Shown: piece after piece, positions 20,173 through 30,360 of the stretch
Position numbering within the stretch: the stretch's first letter is position 1
Layout of the letters: each line of letters begins with the position of its first letter
Assembly (NCBI GenBank): GCA_021464415.1
Contig: CM038468.1
Location: 31,050,969 to 31,114,968, forward strand
From: Lonicera japonica
Lineage: Eukaryota > Streptophyta > Magnoliopsida > Dipsacales > Caprifoliaceae
Reading direction: 5' to 3'
Length of the DNA stretch: 64,000 bases
Position numbers and translations under genes: made by a program
Notes under the pieces: generated by a model
Databases searched by the model: none
The model's input: the letters and a program-made list of their open reading frames with translations, nothing else
What the model was told of the DNA's origin: nothing

Positions 20173-21456
20173 TTAACCCATCATAGTATACACCGTTTGT
20201 AAGATAGTCAGTACAAGCAAAACAAAGGCAGCAAGAACCGAAAGGATAGCCCATGGACTACTCAAATAATTTCGCCTTAACTTAGCCATCCAACGATGTC
20301 TACGTTTACCACAATGGATGTTTATTTTGTTGAAGATTTTTGCATAATGAAAGTGCTCTCCGCCCCCAGTGATAGATTCATTCATCTTGTTAATCATGGT
20401 GGCAACCGCATCAGTATCACCTAACCAATTATCAATAATTCCTCCACGACAAATTATTTCCACGTCCTTTGAGGTATCAATGAGACAATCAATAAATTTC
20501 ACATAATCACCGATAAAATGGATGTGATTACCTTGATTATATTGCTCATGAGCAATGAGATTTCTAAAAAAAGATTCTGTTCTATCTTCGATCGTCAATG
20601 AAGGTATTTGCAGCACCCCATTCTCAAACTTTATATCAAATGAATTATTTCCTTCGACCTTTTTCAATTCGATTCCCGCCTCTTTGAGCTCCGTTGCAGA
20701 AGGAATAAACCGCCAGTTTCTTTCCTTGTTTGGTTCACCAGTGGATTGAACAAGGGCCACCAGAGGAAGCCAGTTCCTGTGTACTAAATCTAGTAAATGG
20801 CTAATCTTATGCTTCGAATCCCCGTCAACACTTCCTTTATTCCCATGACCTGGAAAAAGATCACCAAAAAACTTTAAGGCTAAATAAATGAATCTCTTAT
20901 GGTTATTTGGAACCTCAATCATATCAAACAACTTGCATATGACAAAAAATGGAAGTTGGTTCTCAAATAACAATAAGTCGCGTTGCAAGCAATTTACAAT
21001 CCATTCTACTTCGAAAATAGGATCATTTCTCTCCCTCCAATTTGGCATTGTGAACTTCCTTATCAATTCAACAATAAAACAACCATCTAATACCATCATT
21101 TCGACCAATTGGTTTTCATCAAGGTTTAAGGGTTCTATGTAACAGCTACGTATTTCTGGTTCAAGCGCTCTCATCACCGAAATGTATTTATACACGTCTT
21201 CTTTTTTCACATTAAGAAGTGAACGTAGATATCTCAACTTATGCTCCTCCATCATTTGTAGGTTTCCTTTACCATGGTGATAAGGACCAATTGCAATGAT
21301 ATTTGGTTCATAAGCCTTCGCATTCACCTCGCGTAGTTGATCATGTACCCTAAAGATGAAACATTTAGACGGTGAAGAAGAAAGGCCATTAAGCTTTTCA
21401 ATAAGCTTTCCACCAACATTAATACAAACTTGTTCATCCACTTCTTTTTGCGGCAT
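20173..21456 (-). CDS. DUF247 (UPF0481) family protein
   Basis: A single uninterrupted 427-codon frame, the usual length for plant DUF247 proteins. Family hallmarks in order are FRVHDQLREVN (residues 35-45), IGPYHHG (56-62), EEHKLRYL (70-77), LDGCFIVEL (123-131), LLFENQLPF (162-170), and a hydrophobic C-terminal segment (about 402-424) that should anchor the protein in a membrane with a very short tail. DUF247 proteins are a large, tandemly expanded plant family; most have no known biochemical role, and some grass members are tied to self-incompatibility. The start is favoured because a 3' splice-site-like TTTTTAAGCAG lies two bases before the ATG, so the gene probably has an intron in its 5' leader. 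The 5' region holds duplicated repeats and the 3' side a DUF247 relic. Codons are intact and no lesion is seen, so it is probably functional. Confidence 0.93.
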   Translation of the reverse strand: MPQKEVDEQVCINVGGKLIEKLNGLSSSPSKCFIFRVHDQLREVNAKAYEPNIIAIGPYHHGKGNLQMMEEHKLRYLRSLLNVKKEDVYKYISVMRALEPEIRSCYIEPLNLDENQLVEMMVLDGCFIVELIRKFTMPNWRERNDPIFEVEWIVNCLQRDLLLFENQLPFFVICKLFDMIEVPNNHKRFIYLALKFFGDLFPGHGNKGSVDGDSKHKISHLLDLVHRNWLPLVALVQSTGEPNKERNWRFIPSATELKEAGIELKKVEGNNSFDIKFENGVLQIPSLTIEDRTESFFRNLIAHEQYNQGNHIHFIGDYVKFIDCLIDTSKDVEIICRGGIIDNWLGDTDAVATMINKMNESITGGGEHFHYAKIFNKINIHCGKRRHRWMAKLRRNYLSSPWAILSVLAAFVLLVLTILQTVYTMMG

Positions 21457-21757
21457 ATCTGCTTAAAAATTATGTGTACACCCTGTTTCAAATTTAATAA
21501 AATTAATTCATCTTACTAAAATTTAGTGATGTGCTAGAAATTACATTTAAATATTGCACTTATGTAACTATTGAATAGAGACTTATAATGCCGGAGACAT
21601 TATATGTATCATTCTAGAAGTTGTGAATAATGTCATGATGATGAATGAGACAACACTTCTTTCATTTTCAATTTGGCAAAAAATAGTAAGTATTATGCAA
21701 ATTTCGAATAACATTATGATGGCAACGAGGATATCACTTGTTCCATTGAAATATATT

Positions 21758-22003
21758 GATGCCATTTGAAATGTTTTTGTTTTAATGAAAATCACAGAAT
21801 GAAACAATGTTCAACGAACAAATAAATGGTTACAAGTGTATGCATATGTGCATAAAGAAAATGGTTGAGATATTTGAGTTTTGATGCCATTTGACATGTT
21901 TTTGTTTTAATGAAAATCACATAATGAAAGAATGTACAAGGAACAAATAAATGATTAGAAGTGTACGTGTATGTGCATAAATAAAATGGTTGAGCTATTT
22001 TGA
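21758..22003. repeat. Tandem duplication, period about 123 bp
   Basis: 21758-21880 and 21881-22003 are near-identical. Both contain GATGCCATTTGA-ATGTTTTTG, a GAACAAATAAATG-type block and AAATGGTTGAG. Confidence 0.85.
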
Positions 22004-22400
22004 GTTTGCACCCTATGTTTTAAGTGGTGTTTTGAGTTTGCACCCATATTTTATTTTACTTGTGTTTGCACCCCGCCGTTAGTGAATTACATTAAATAGT
22101 GTGAAAATTTTATATTGTTAACCAAAATGCCCAATATTCACACGATACTTTGTCGGTATTTAGAGTTTACACCCTATCTTTAAATAAAACAATAACTTCC
22201 TTCAACTACATATATAAAAACTTATAATCTTATGAATAAATTAAGAATCCAAATGAGCTTCAACTTAGTTATTTGATATTTGGTTGATTTTTGTTCATAT
22301 ATTTGGTCAATTTTCTTTCCTAAAATTTGGTTAATTTATGTTGATTTTATTTACTATAAAAATTATCATTACTAAAAGTACCCTAATTATAAATCTAGTT

Positions 22401-24250
22401 CAGTGGTAACGAATTAACAATATGGAACTAAATTTTTTGAGATTATAAATACCACATCGGGAAAAGAGAAACTCCCAAAACAATATATAAGAACAAAGGG
22501 CTACTTCACTCATTGTCAATTAGTTTTGGGTTGGATGCTGTGAAATCTAATATGATATCAAAGGGAAGGTATTCGCCGACTGAACACCAACATGCACACT
22601 GGCTCCATGTCATCCAATATAAATATTACATGTGTTAGGCTCAAAATTACACCACACATGATCTGATGTGTTGAAACTATAAATCCCACATCGGAAAAAC
22701 GGATTCTAAAGTAATATATAAGAATAAAGTGGGTTATTCAACCCATTATCAATTGGTTTTGGGTCAGGTGTTCCGAACTTTAATAAAATCGGATTATTCC
22801 AAAGTGTATATAAGAATAAAGGGGTATTCAAACCATTATCAAAACCAATGTTCGTTTAGCTAGACAACATTGATAGAGGAAACTATCTATGTTTGAAGCA
22901 TAGGGTGCAAATTCAAATTAAAAGCAAAATATGGTGTCCGAAGTTAATTATGAAGGCATTTTGAACAAAAAAAATAAAATGATTTAACTAGAGCTAACTC
23001 ACTTTACTACTAGTGGCTACAAACACAAAAAATTAAAATATAAGATGCAAACAAATATATGACCCAAACGTGGGCTGCAAAGTCAGAATATCTCAAAAAA
23101 AAAAATAAAATTCAATTTACACTTGTGAATACCGATCAAATGGCTACATATGGTAAAATTTTAGTAAGCAATTGATCACTTCATCAGTGTTTTCTTGTGC
23201 TTAATTATTTTTTAATATATGTTATTTTTTTATTATAGAAAATAAAAAAAAATGTAGGTAAAACATCTCATAATGTATTTCCGGAAGCAAAATGTCTATT
23301 GAAGTTTTTGAAAAATATATTTTCATTTTTCAATGGCAAAGGAATAACAATATGGAGCTAAATTTGTTGAGATCATAAATCCCACATCAAGAAAAGAGAA
23401 CCTCCCAAAATAATATATAAGAAAAAAGTGCTACTTCACCCATGGCCATTTTGTTTTTAATTGAATGCTCTGAAGGCTAATATGATATAAAAGGGAAGGG
23501 TATTCACCATGTCAAGGCTCAATGACCACACTGGCATTATGTCACCCAATATAAACATTACATGTGAGGGGACGCGTTGAGACTATAAATCCACATCGGG
23601 AAAATTGATCATTCCAAAGCAATTTATAAAAATAAAAGAATATTGCACCCATTGTCAATTAGTTTTGGGTCGGATGATCCGAACTCTAATAAAATTAAAC
23701 TATTTCACCTCATAAACCAATGTTTGTTTAGTTAGACGACATTCATAGAGAAAACTATCTATGTTTGAAGCACAGCCAGGGTGCAAAACCCAAATTAAAA
23801 GCAAAATATGGTGACGAAGGCATTTTGACCAAAAGAGAAGGATTTAACTGGAGCTAGCGGACTACTAATGGTATGCATACAAATATAAAAAATTAAAATA
23901 CAAGTTGCAAACACAAATAAAGCCCAAAACGTGGGGTGTAAAGTCAAAATATCTCAAAAAAATAAAAATAAAATTAAACTTACACGTGTGAATGAAAATA
24001 CATTTTAATTGTATTTTACCAATCAAACGGCTACATATGGTCCGACATGTAATAAAATCAAAGAAAGCAAATTTTAATAAGCATTTGATCAATTCATCAG
24101 GGTTTTTTTGTGCTTAATTCTTTTTTAATATATGTCAATTTTTTATTATAGAAACAAAAAATGTAGGTAAAATATCTCATAATGTATTTCCACAAGAAAT
24201 ATGACTATTGAAGTTTTTACAAAAATTATGTTCCTTGCCAAAGTCAAGAC
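22401..24250. repeat. Tandem duplication of a ~0.93-kb unit with TCCCACATCG boxes
   Basis: Copy 1 (22401-23330) and copy 2 (23331-24250) align end to end from CAGTGG/CAATGG through a shared AACAATATGGA block to CTATTGAAGTTTTT. Each copy contains one or more AAATCCCACATCGG-like boxes followed by AATATATAAGAA, a pattern common in plant TRIM/LTR sequences, so the unit probably includes retroelement-derived DNA. No coding frame is seen. Confidence 0.8.
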
Positions 24251-24404
24251 CAAATGTTAAGAGATATGCATGATAAGTATATAAGAGAAATTGACAGAAA
24301 GAGAAATTATTTTCTACAAACTAAACCAAAAATTGTATATTTCGAAAAAATAAAAAAATTAAACCAAAATCACTTTTGCGCAAGAGAAAGAGAGAGAAGT
24401 TACT

Positions 24405-24524
24405 TGTGGACAAAGGGGAGAGGATGAAGAGAGAACGCTACCAAAGTCTGCGCCCAAAAGGAATCTCACTAGTCAGAGCCTCACAAGTTGGTGAAACAAC
24501 ATCTATTGGGCGGAGTATATATAC
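24405..24524 (-). promoter_or_regulatory. Candidate promoter and non-coding first exon of the DUF247 gene
   Basis: On the minus strand a TATA-like GTATATATAC (24515-24524) is followed by about 110 bases of higher GC, CT-rich leader-like sequence that ends in a possible splice donor at 24404. It is the only promoter-like block in the 3 kb upstream of the DUF247 ATG. Confidence 0.3.
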
Positions 24525-24534
24525 ATAGCAAATT

Positions 24535-24740
24535 ATTCTCATGCCCCTTAAACTATCATAATTTTACCCTAGTGGCCCTTAAACTATAATTTATACACCT
24601 ATGACCCTTAAATTGTGCACTTCTTAATTATTCTATTGGTCCTCTTGGGTTTATATGGCTGCAAATTTTTTGACAAAGTTATGACAATCGTCACTACAGA
24701 GTGCATGTAGCGACAAAAATACTATATAGCTCAAAAAATA
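24535..24740. repeat. Dispersed repeat, copy 1
   Basis: Shares with 25935-26140 the order AATTATTCTC, GGCCCTTAAACTAT, CACCTAT, GCGCACTT-like, GTTTATAT and a final AGTGCAT-TAGC-ACAAAA block. Orientation is direct. It may be a MITE; no terminal inverted repeat or duplication was confirmed. Confidence 0.65.
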
Positions 24741-25290
24741 TCTACAAAATTGTAACTCAAATAAATTTTGCAGATGAAGTGATGAGCTTCATGGATCAGG
24801 AATCAAGAGCTCTCAAGTACGATTCTTAGCGCCCACTCCCCCTCGTCCTTTCTCGAGGCATTAGCACCGAATATATATATATACATCTAAGATAGCTTGT
24901 ACTAAAAAAAATTTAAATAAATAAAATTGAAAAACACATCTCTACTGTTTGTTGAGAAATTTATGTTTGTATTGATTTTGTTATATTGTTCTTTAATTTT
25001 CTTATGGTTTGCTTAAGCATGTGATCATTCGTGTGTTAGTTGTTGTGAAATTTGTGCGTGTATGATTATTGTATTTTCCCCAAAAATGGATTTTTTTTAA
25101 ATCAGAAGTGGGGGAAAAAAAAAAAGACGAGGCCATTGTTCAATCTCTAAGAGGTTCTCCTGATATATTTATTATAAAAATATTACTTCACATGAAAATG
25201 ATGTGAATGATGATCCTTTAACTTAATTTGACCCGTCAATTGATAGAGAATGTTTAGTTGAAAAAAAAATGATGTGAATGAACAGATTGG

Positions 25291-25368
25291 TGATCTAATT
25301 AAGTTATTATTGAAATAAAATTAATTTATTGATCTAATTAAGTTATTATTGAAATAAAATTAATTTAT
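25291..25368. repeat. Short tandem duplication, period 39 bp
   Basis: Two identical units containing GATCTAATTAAGTTATTATT follow each other directly. Confidence 0.9.
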
Positions 25369-25934
25369 TTTTTGAAGCAGAAAAATTCGTCTATTTATAA
25401 TAGGAAATCTTTTAGAATTTTGCATATAGGACCTAAAAATGGCCAAATATAGCCTTTGGGTGAGGACTCAAATCCAGGTGCCCTATTTAGATATTACATT
25501 AATCAACCATTTGGGTTATGGTCCGGATCTGAGTGTTTTAGTACGAGACATCCCAATTTGCACACCTAAAATTGTTAGAAATATTTTAAATTTGCACTAT
25601 ATAAACAAGTATATGTTTTAAGAGTCTATATTTAACTTTCTTTGTGTTTAATTTTGTTTACATTTGCATTATGCTGTCAATTAACACGTTAGTAATATTG
25701 TTTATTGGCATAAAAAATTATTCAGTTATTGAAATATTGATTCTAACAGATGCAATATAGTCCAAATTAAAAGTTGGTCAACAAATATATTTTGGGGCAC
25801 TAATTTAAAATTAAATAGTATGCTGGATTAGCCCTAAGAAATTTTTTTATTATTTACTTTTTTTTCTCAGAAACAGACAAAATCTTGTTAGTTGACGGAA
25901 ATGAAGGATCAAGTGGTCCCGGAAATTCGTGGCT

Positions 25935-26170
25935 TGGAAATTATTCTCGTGGCCCTTAAACTATCAGAATTGTACCCATATGGCCCTTAAAATATATTTT
26001 TGTACACCTATCCCCTTAAACTGCGCACTTATTAGCTTAGCGGACCTCCAGAGTTTATATATGATTACAAAAATTTTGGTAGCGCAAAGACATTTTTCAC
26101 TAAAAGTGTGCATATAGCAACAAAATATCATTTTTCCACGTACTAAAGCGTAGTCCCTAAAGTTACACTC
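25935..26170. repeat. Dispersed repeat, copy 2
   Basis: Partner of the repeat at 24535-24740, with CCCTTAAACTATCAGAATTG near its start. The two copies lie 1.4 kb apart in the same orientation. Confidence 0.65.
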
Positions 26171-26817
26171 TTGGCACATTTCATTTTGAGCTTTCAAAAT
26201 AATATAACAGACAATTTACAATTTTTTTATTATGAACGGAATTGAAATGTATGAATTTTTTTGTTATTGTGATTGTGTGTTGTTAGAAGGACAATGTGCA
26301 TTTGCCACAAGTCTCGTATATTTTGTTCATGGAAATTATTAATTGTTTTTGCAATTAATTTAATTTTGTTTTGTTAATATTTAATTATCGACATAAACTT
26401 TGGTCACTAATGTCTCCCTTGCATGGACGTAAATGTTTTAATAAAATTCAATTGATTTTTTTTATAAGAGCTAGTGGGTTGAGAGAAAAGTTTTCTTATA
26501 TTGAGTGAGAAGCATAATTTAGTGATATATTTAAAATCGTTCTTAAGAAATTTTGAATTTCTCAATTTCTGAAATGGAAGACAACCAAGCATACTAATTT
26601 TGCAAAGGAAAAACTGCACTTTGTCCACTTGAGCTCAAAATAGCACTTTACCTGCCAAATTATTAATTTAGCATTTTTTAATACAAACTCTTGATTTTAT
26701 TTCAATTTACCCAAAATTGCTAATAGATTTAACAAAAAATTGAAATAATTTTAGGGCAAAATTGGAAATTTATAGATGGCAAAATTGAAATAAATGGAAA
26801 TTTTATTTTACTACAAA

Positions 26818-27610
26818 CAATATCTAAGACAACTTGTACTTAAAAATTTTAAACAAATAAATTTGAAAAACACTTCTATATTGGTTGTTGAGAAACAGAG
26901 AAAATTAATTAATCTCTTTCTTTGGAGTCTTTACGCATTTTACAAGGACTGAACGCACTGAGTCTGAATTCAAAGGTTTCTACCAACGCATTTTACAAGA
27001 ATTAATCTCTTGTAGTTAAAAAGAATTAATATATTGTACTATTGGTTACGTCTCGTCCTGGTGGGGAATAAAATTATTGATTGTGCACATGCATAGTTGA
27101 AAATTCGAGTTGATGACATCCGTTTTTTTATTTTAATATATATAAAAAATTGCAAGTGTTGTTATTGATAGATTTAATCATAGCACTTTTTGCATGTTCT
27201 TTGCAATTGGCAATTTAGGTTTAAAAAAATTTATTCAAGTTTAATTGGTACTTGCAAGTCACAATATATTCAAGTTTAATTTGAATCCACTACAGCACTA
27301 GCTCCCGTCCAATCTACGTTCTATTGTTGTTTACTTATTATGATTTGCATGATTATATTATTACTTTTGTGTTGGTTGTCGTGAAATTTGTGTGTATTGA
27401 TTCCTGAGAAACAACTATCTGAATATCAATAATGGAAAATAAGAAATTAAAAAAGACTGATTCGGTTTCTACCCGGTTCACACTTGTTAGCCAGAATTGA
27501 ATTCCATTTTTTTATATAAGTTTGTTTAATGTATTGACTCCATCTTGTCCTGGGGAACTAAAATATTTGATTGTGCACATGCATAGTTGACAATTCAAGT
27601 TGATCATTCT
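26818..27610. repeat. Mosaic of duplicated AT-rich segments
   Basis: 26818-26890 resembles 24890-24960 (ACTTGTACT..., TTGAAAAACAC, GTTGTTGAGAAA). 27330-27400 resembles 25010-25070 (GTTGTGAAATTTGTG-like). 27075-27115 and 27555-27600 share GATTGTGCACATGCATAGTT. Together they indicate segmental duplication of the 24.9-25.1 kb region with later rearrangement. Confidence 0.55.
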
Positions 27611-27649
27611 TTTTTCTTTTTTTTCAAAGTACTAGTGATTACGGATGGA

Positions 27650-28182
27650 TCCGGTGGATTCAATGTGGACGAGAGTGTGGGCATGAAGACACGACCGTTT
27701 AGGGTCTAAAAATTAATAAAGGCATTAAAATTAATTTATTTGTTTAATAAATATTTATATATATCTATTAATAAATCAGGTTAGTCCTAATATGTCAGGA
27801 CTCTCCTAACTTATGTTTTCAACTGGTGGTTTAGATTTAATTTAAGCTTTTATGTCTTAATCCGACGACTTAGAATTGTGATGGCATATTGGTAATTACA
27901 ATGATAATTATGAGTACATATTTATTTTATATGTAGATATGAAATTTTTGAAACCTTTACAAATTCTTCTGTTATATCTTTATCCTTAATCATAACAATA
28001 ATTGTGTATTTAATTAATTTATTATTAAATATTGGAATCTTTCAAACTTATTCAAATTCTTAATTATTTTATTAACAAATACATAAATAGTGATTTAATT
28101 TATCATTGTAATTGAAAGCTGAGATCTAATTTTCTAATTACAATACTAAATAATACATAATTTTTTATCTCTTTACTTCACT

Positions 28183-28252
<70 letters not shown>

Positions 28253-28274
28253 TAACAATAACAATAATAATAAC

Positions 28275-28345
<71 letters not shown>

Positions 28346-28530
28346 TAATAATAATAATAATTATTATCTTATAATCTATTAATAATCAGATCAGTCCTAA
28401 TATAGCAGGACTTTTTTATGTTTATGTTCCCGATTGGTGGCTCAAATTTAATATGGATGTTTATCTTTCGTTCCAACATCTCAGGATTATTAAGGCATGT
28501 TGGTAATATTGATGATAATAATAATAGGTA
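27650..28530. repeat. Duplicated hairpin-bearing unit around an AAT microsatellite
   Basis: About 27760-27930 and 28370-28530 are related and each contains an imperfect inverted repeat, AGTCCTAATATGTCAGGACT and AGTCCTAATATAGCAGGACT. The long AAT tract at 28182-28362 separates the two. Confidence 0.65.
28182..28362. repeat. (AAT)n microsatellite, about 180 bp
   Basis: Nearly uninterrupted AAT/ATA units with a few AAC and AAA interruptions near 28248-28275 and 28341. Confidence 0.95.
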
Positions 28531-29919
28531 TTTAGTTAATTAACTATATTAAAGATTTAAATTTTTTAAAACCTATGAAAATTCTAATTGTATCTCTATA
28601 GCCATTAAATATTTATTTGTAAATTAAAGTTTTTTTATATCTCCAATGTCACTGATTATTTAACATATAAATTATTTATATAATAGCATCTCCAGCACTA
28701 CTATATATTCATATTTTTTTTTAATTATAAATTATATTTTTTCTATATTTTTAACATCTCCATATTATTTAACATGTAGATTACCTATAAAAGAATATGT
28801 TGAGTAATAATAGTGCATATTTATATCTTATTTGCACTGTCAGATCAGCTTTCTCTCTCTCTCCAACTTTTTTTTAAAAAACTTCAAAATATATTAAATT
28901 TTAATTTAACAATATTTAAAGTTCATTTTTTCAGGGATATTGATTTATTTATGATTTTTTTTAAGTTTACAAATTGTATATGCAAAAATAGATTAATATT
29001 ATTGTGAAAGCAAAAAGAATTATGTTAAAGAAATTTATATTCCTTAAGCATAATTAATAAATTATAAATTTGGTTACTTTAAAAATACCTATAAATTTGG
29101 TTCGATAACAAATAAAACTACCTTAGCAATAGCAATCAGGTTTTAGGATGACAAAATATCCACCCCAATAAGTTTTTGACTAACCATGACCCTAAAGCCT
29201 GATATTTTTTATTTTTTTAATTGTGGTAAGTATGAGTACATTATAAACATAAATACGATTTGAGTTATATCCAACTTAGGTTCATGTAAATGTAGCATGT
29301 TGAACTCAAACAAACCCATATATTAAGTGAAGGAGAGCCATCTTTTTGGAGCCTTGACTATCCCCGTGGTGATGTCCAAAAATACCTAATAATATTGTGT
29401 CCCTTACCATTATTCGATTATTAGGCATGTTTGAGTAGTTTTTACTATCAATATCAATTATTTATTAATATTTTAACATTTAGTTATATTAAATTCAATG
29501 TAATTTTCGGTTGCTCATAATTATTTATAAGTTCTTAAATTTAATTCTATTTTCTTATTATAAATAATAAAAATTAATTTTTTTTAATGTAAGAATTTTA
29601 ATTTTTAACACCCCTTTATTTCTAAAAAAAAAAATACAAAGGGCATCATATCATATATACATTAACAACTTCATTTTTAATCATTAAAAAATTTAGAGCT
29701 CGCGAATTTATTTATTTATCTCTCAGGATTAAATTAGTGATATTTATAATATCAATTTGTTTGACGAATAAAATATAATTAATTATAAGAAAGGATAAAA
29801 AATAAAAAATAAAAAAGTTAATTATAGGTGATAAGGATATATCCAAAACTTAGAGCATATCAGGTATTATATTTATTATTTTTTAAAAATAAAATAATAA
29901 TAGTTTTTTTTCTATAACG
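28531..29919. other. AT-rich intergenic DNA
   Basis: Long T- and A-rich runs, no supportable coding frame and no transposon boundaries seen. Confidence 0.45.
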
Positions 29920-30300
29920 ACAAAAAATATCTCACATCGATATTATAATGGAAAGTTCCTTGGTATATACGTGAGTGTAATGAACCTAACTTACAACTTG
30001 GGCTAACCATTTTGATAGAGAACCCGAATTGTTACATATGGTATCAGAGTGGATCCAGGAACACTATCACGTGACGTGTAGATATTGCGAGTCGGGTCTG
30101 TATCCAGCCTGATGAGGACGTCAGAGATTTAACGAGGGAAAATTGTAGCGACCCAAAATATCTCATATCAATAGTGTAATGAGAAATTCCTTGGTATATA
30201 TGTAGATGTAATGAACTGGACTTACAATTTGAGCTAGCCATTTTCGGGAAAACCTTGGACTACAACCACGTGACGTGTTGATATTGTGGGTCGGATTTAT
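29920..30300 (+). mobile_element. TRIM-like small LTR element, two LTR-like copies
   Basis: Two ~112-bp direct repeats (about 29921-30035 and 30148-30258) start TATAACGAC/TGTAGCGACC and end GTTACA/ACTACA. The first is followed by TGGTATCAGAGTGG (30041-30054), which resembles the common tRNA-iMet primer-binding site. A purine-rich AACGAGGGAAAA precedes the second copy. An ~110-bp interior without coding fits a TRIM. After the second copy, part of the interior (CACGTGACGTGT) recurs, implying a recombined or tandem element. Confidence 0.5.
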
Positions 30301-30360
30301 GCTACTTATGGCGACCCAGAATAAGCTCTTCGGCATGCTATTCAGGACCTTATCCAAGCA
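30301..30360 (+). pseudogene. Ty3/gypsy gag fragment
   Basis: A short frame reads ALRHAIQDLIQAGKISDP, a motif I recognise from the gag region of Ogre/Tat-type Ty3/gypsy elements, upstream of a lost protease. Stops follow immediately. It probably belongs to the retroelement that fills 30.3-34.7 kb. Confidence 0.5.

Larger units (their letters stand above)
21460..24404 (-). other. Probable 5'-leader intron of the DUF247 gene
   Basis: The region lies between a candidate donor (CCACAA then GTAACT, intron starting at 24403 on the minus strand) and the acceptor that ends at 21459 next to the DUF247 ATG. It has no convincing coding frame and is filled with two tandem duplications. A leader intron just before the ATG is common in plant genes, including DUF247 genes; its 5' limit is an inference. 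Confidence 0.4.

Noticed and set aside
24770..24860. B-box-like GTACGATTCTTAG considered as a tRNA gene
   Set aside because: No matching A box or acceptor stem at the right spacing.
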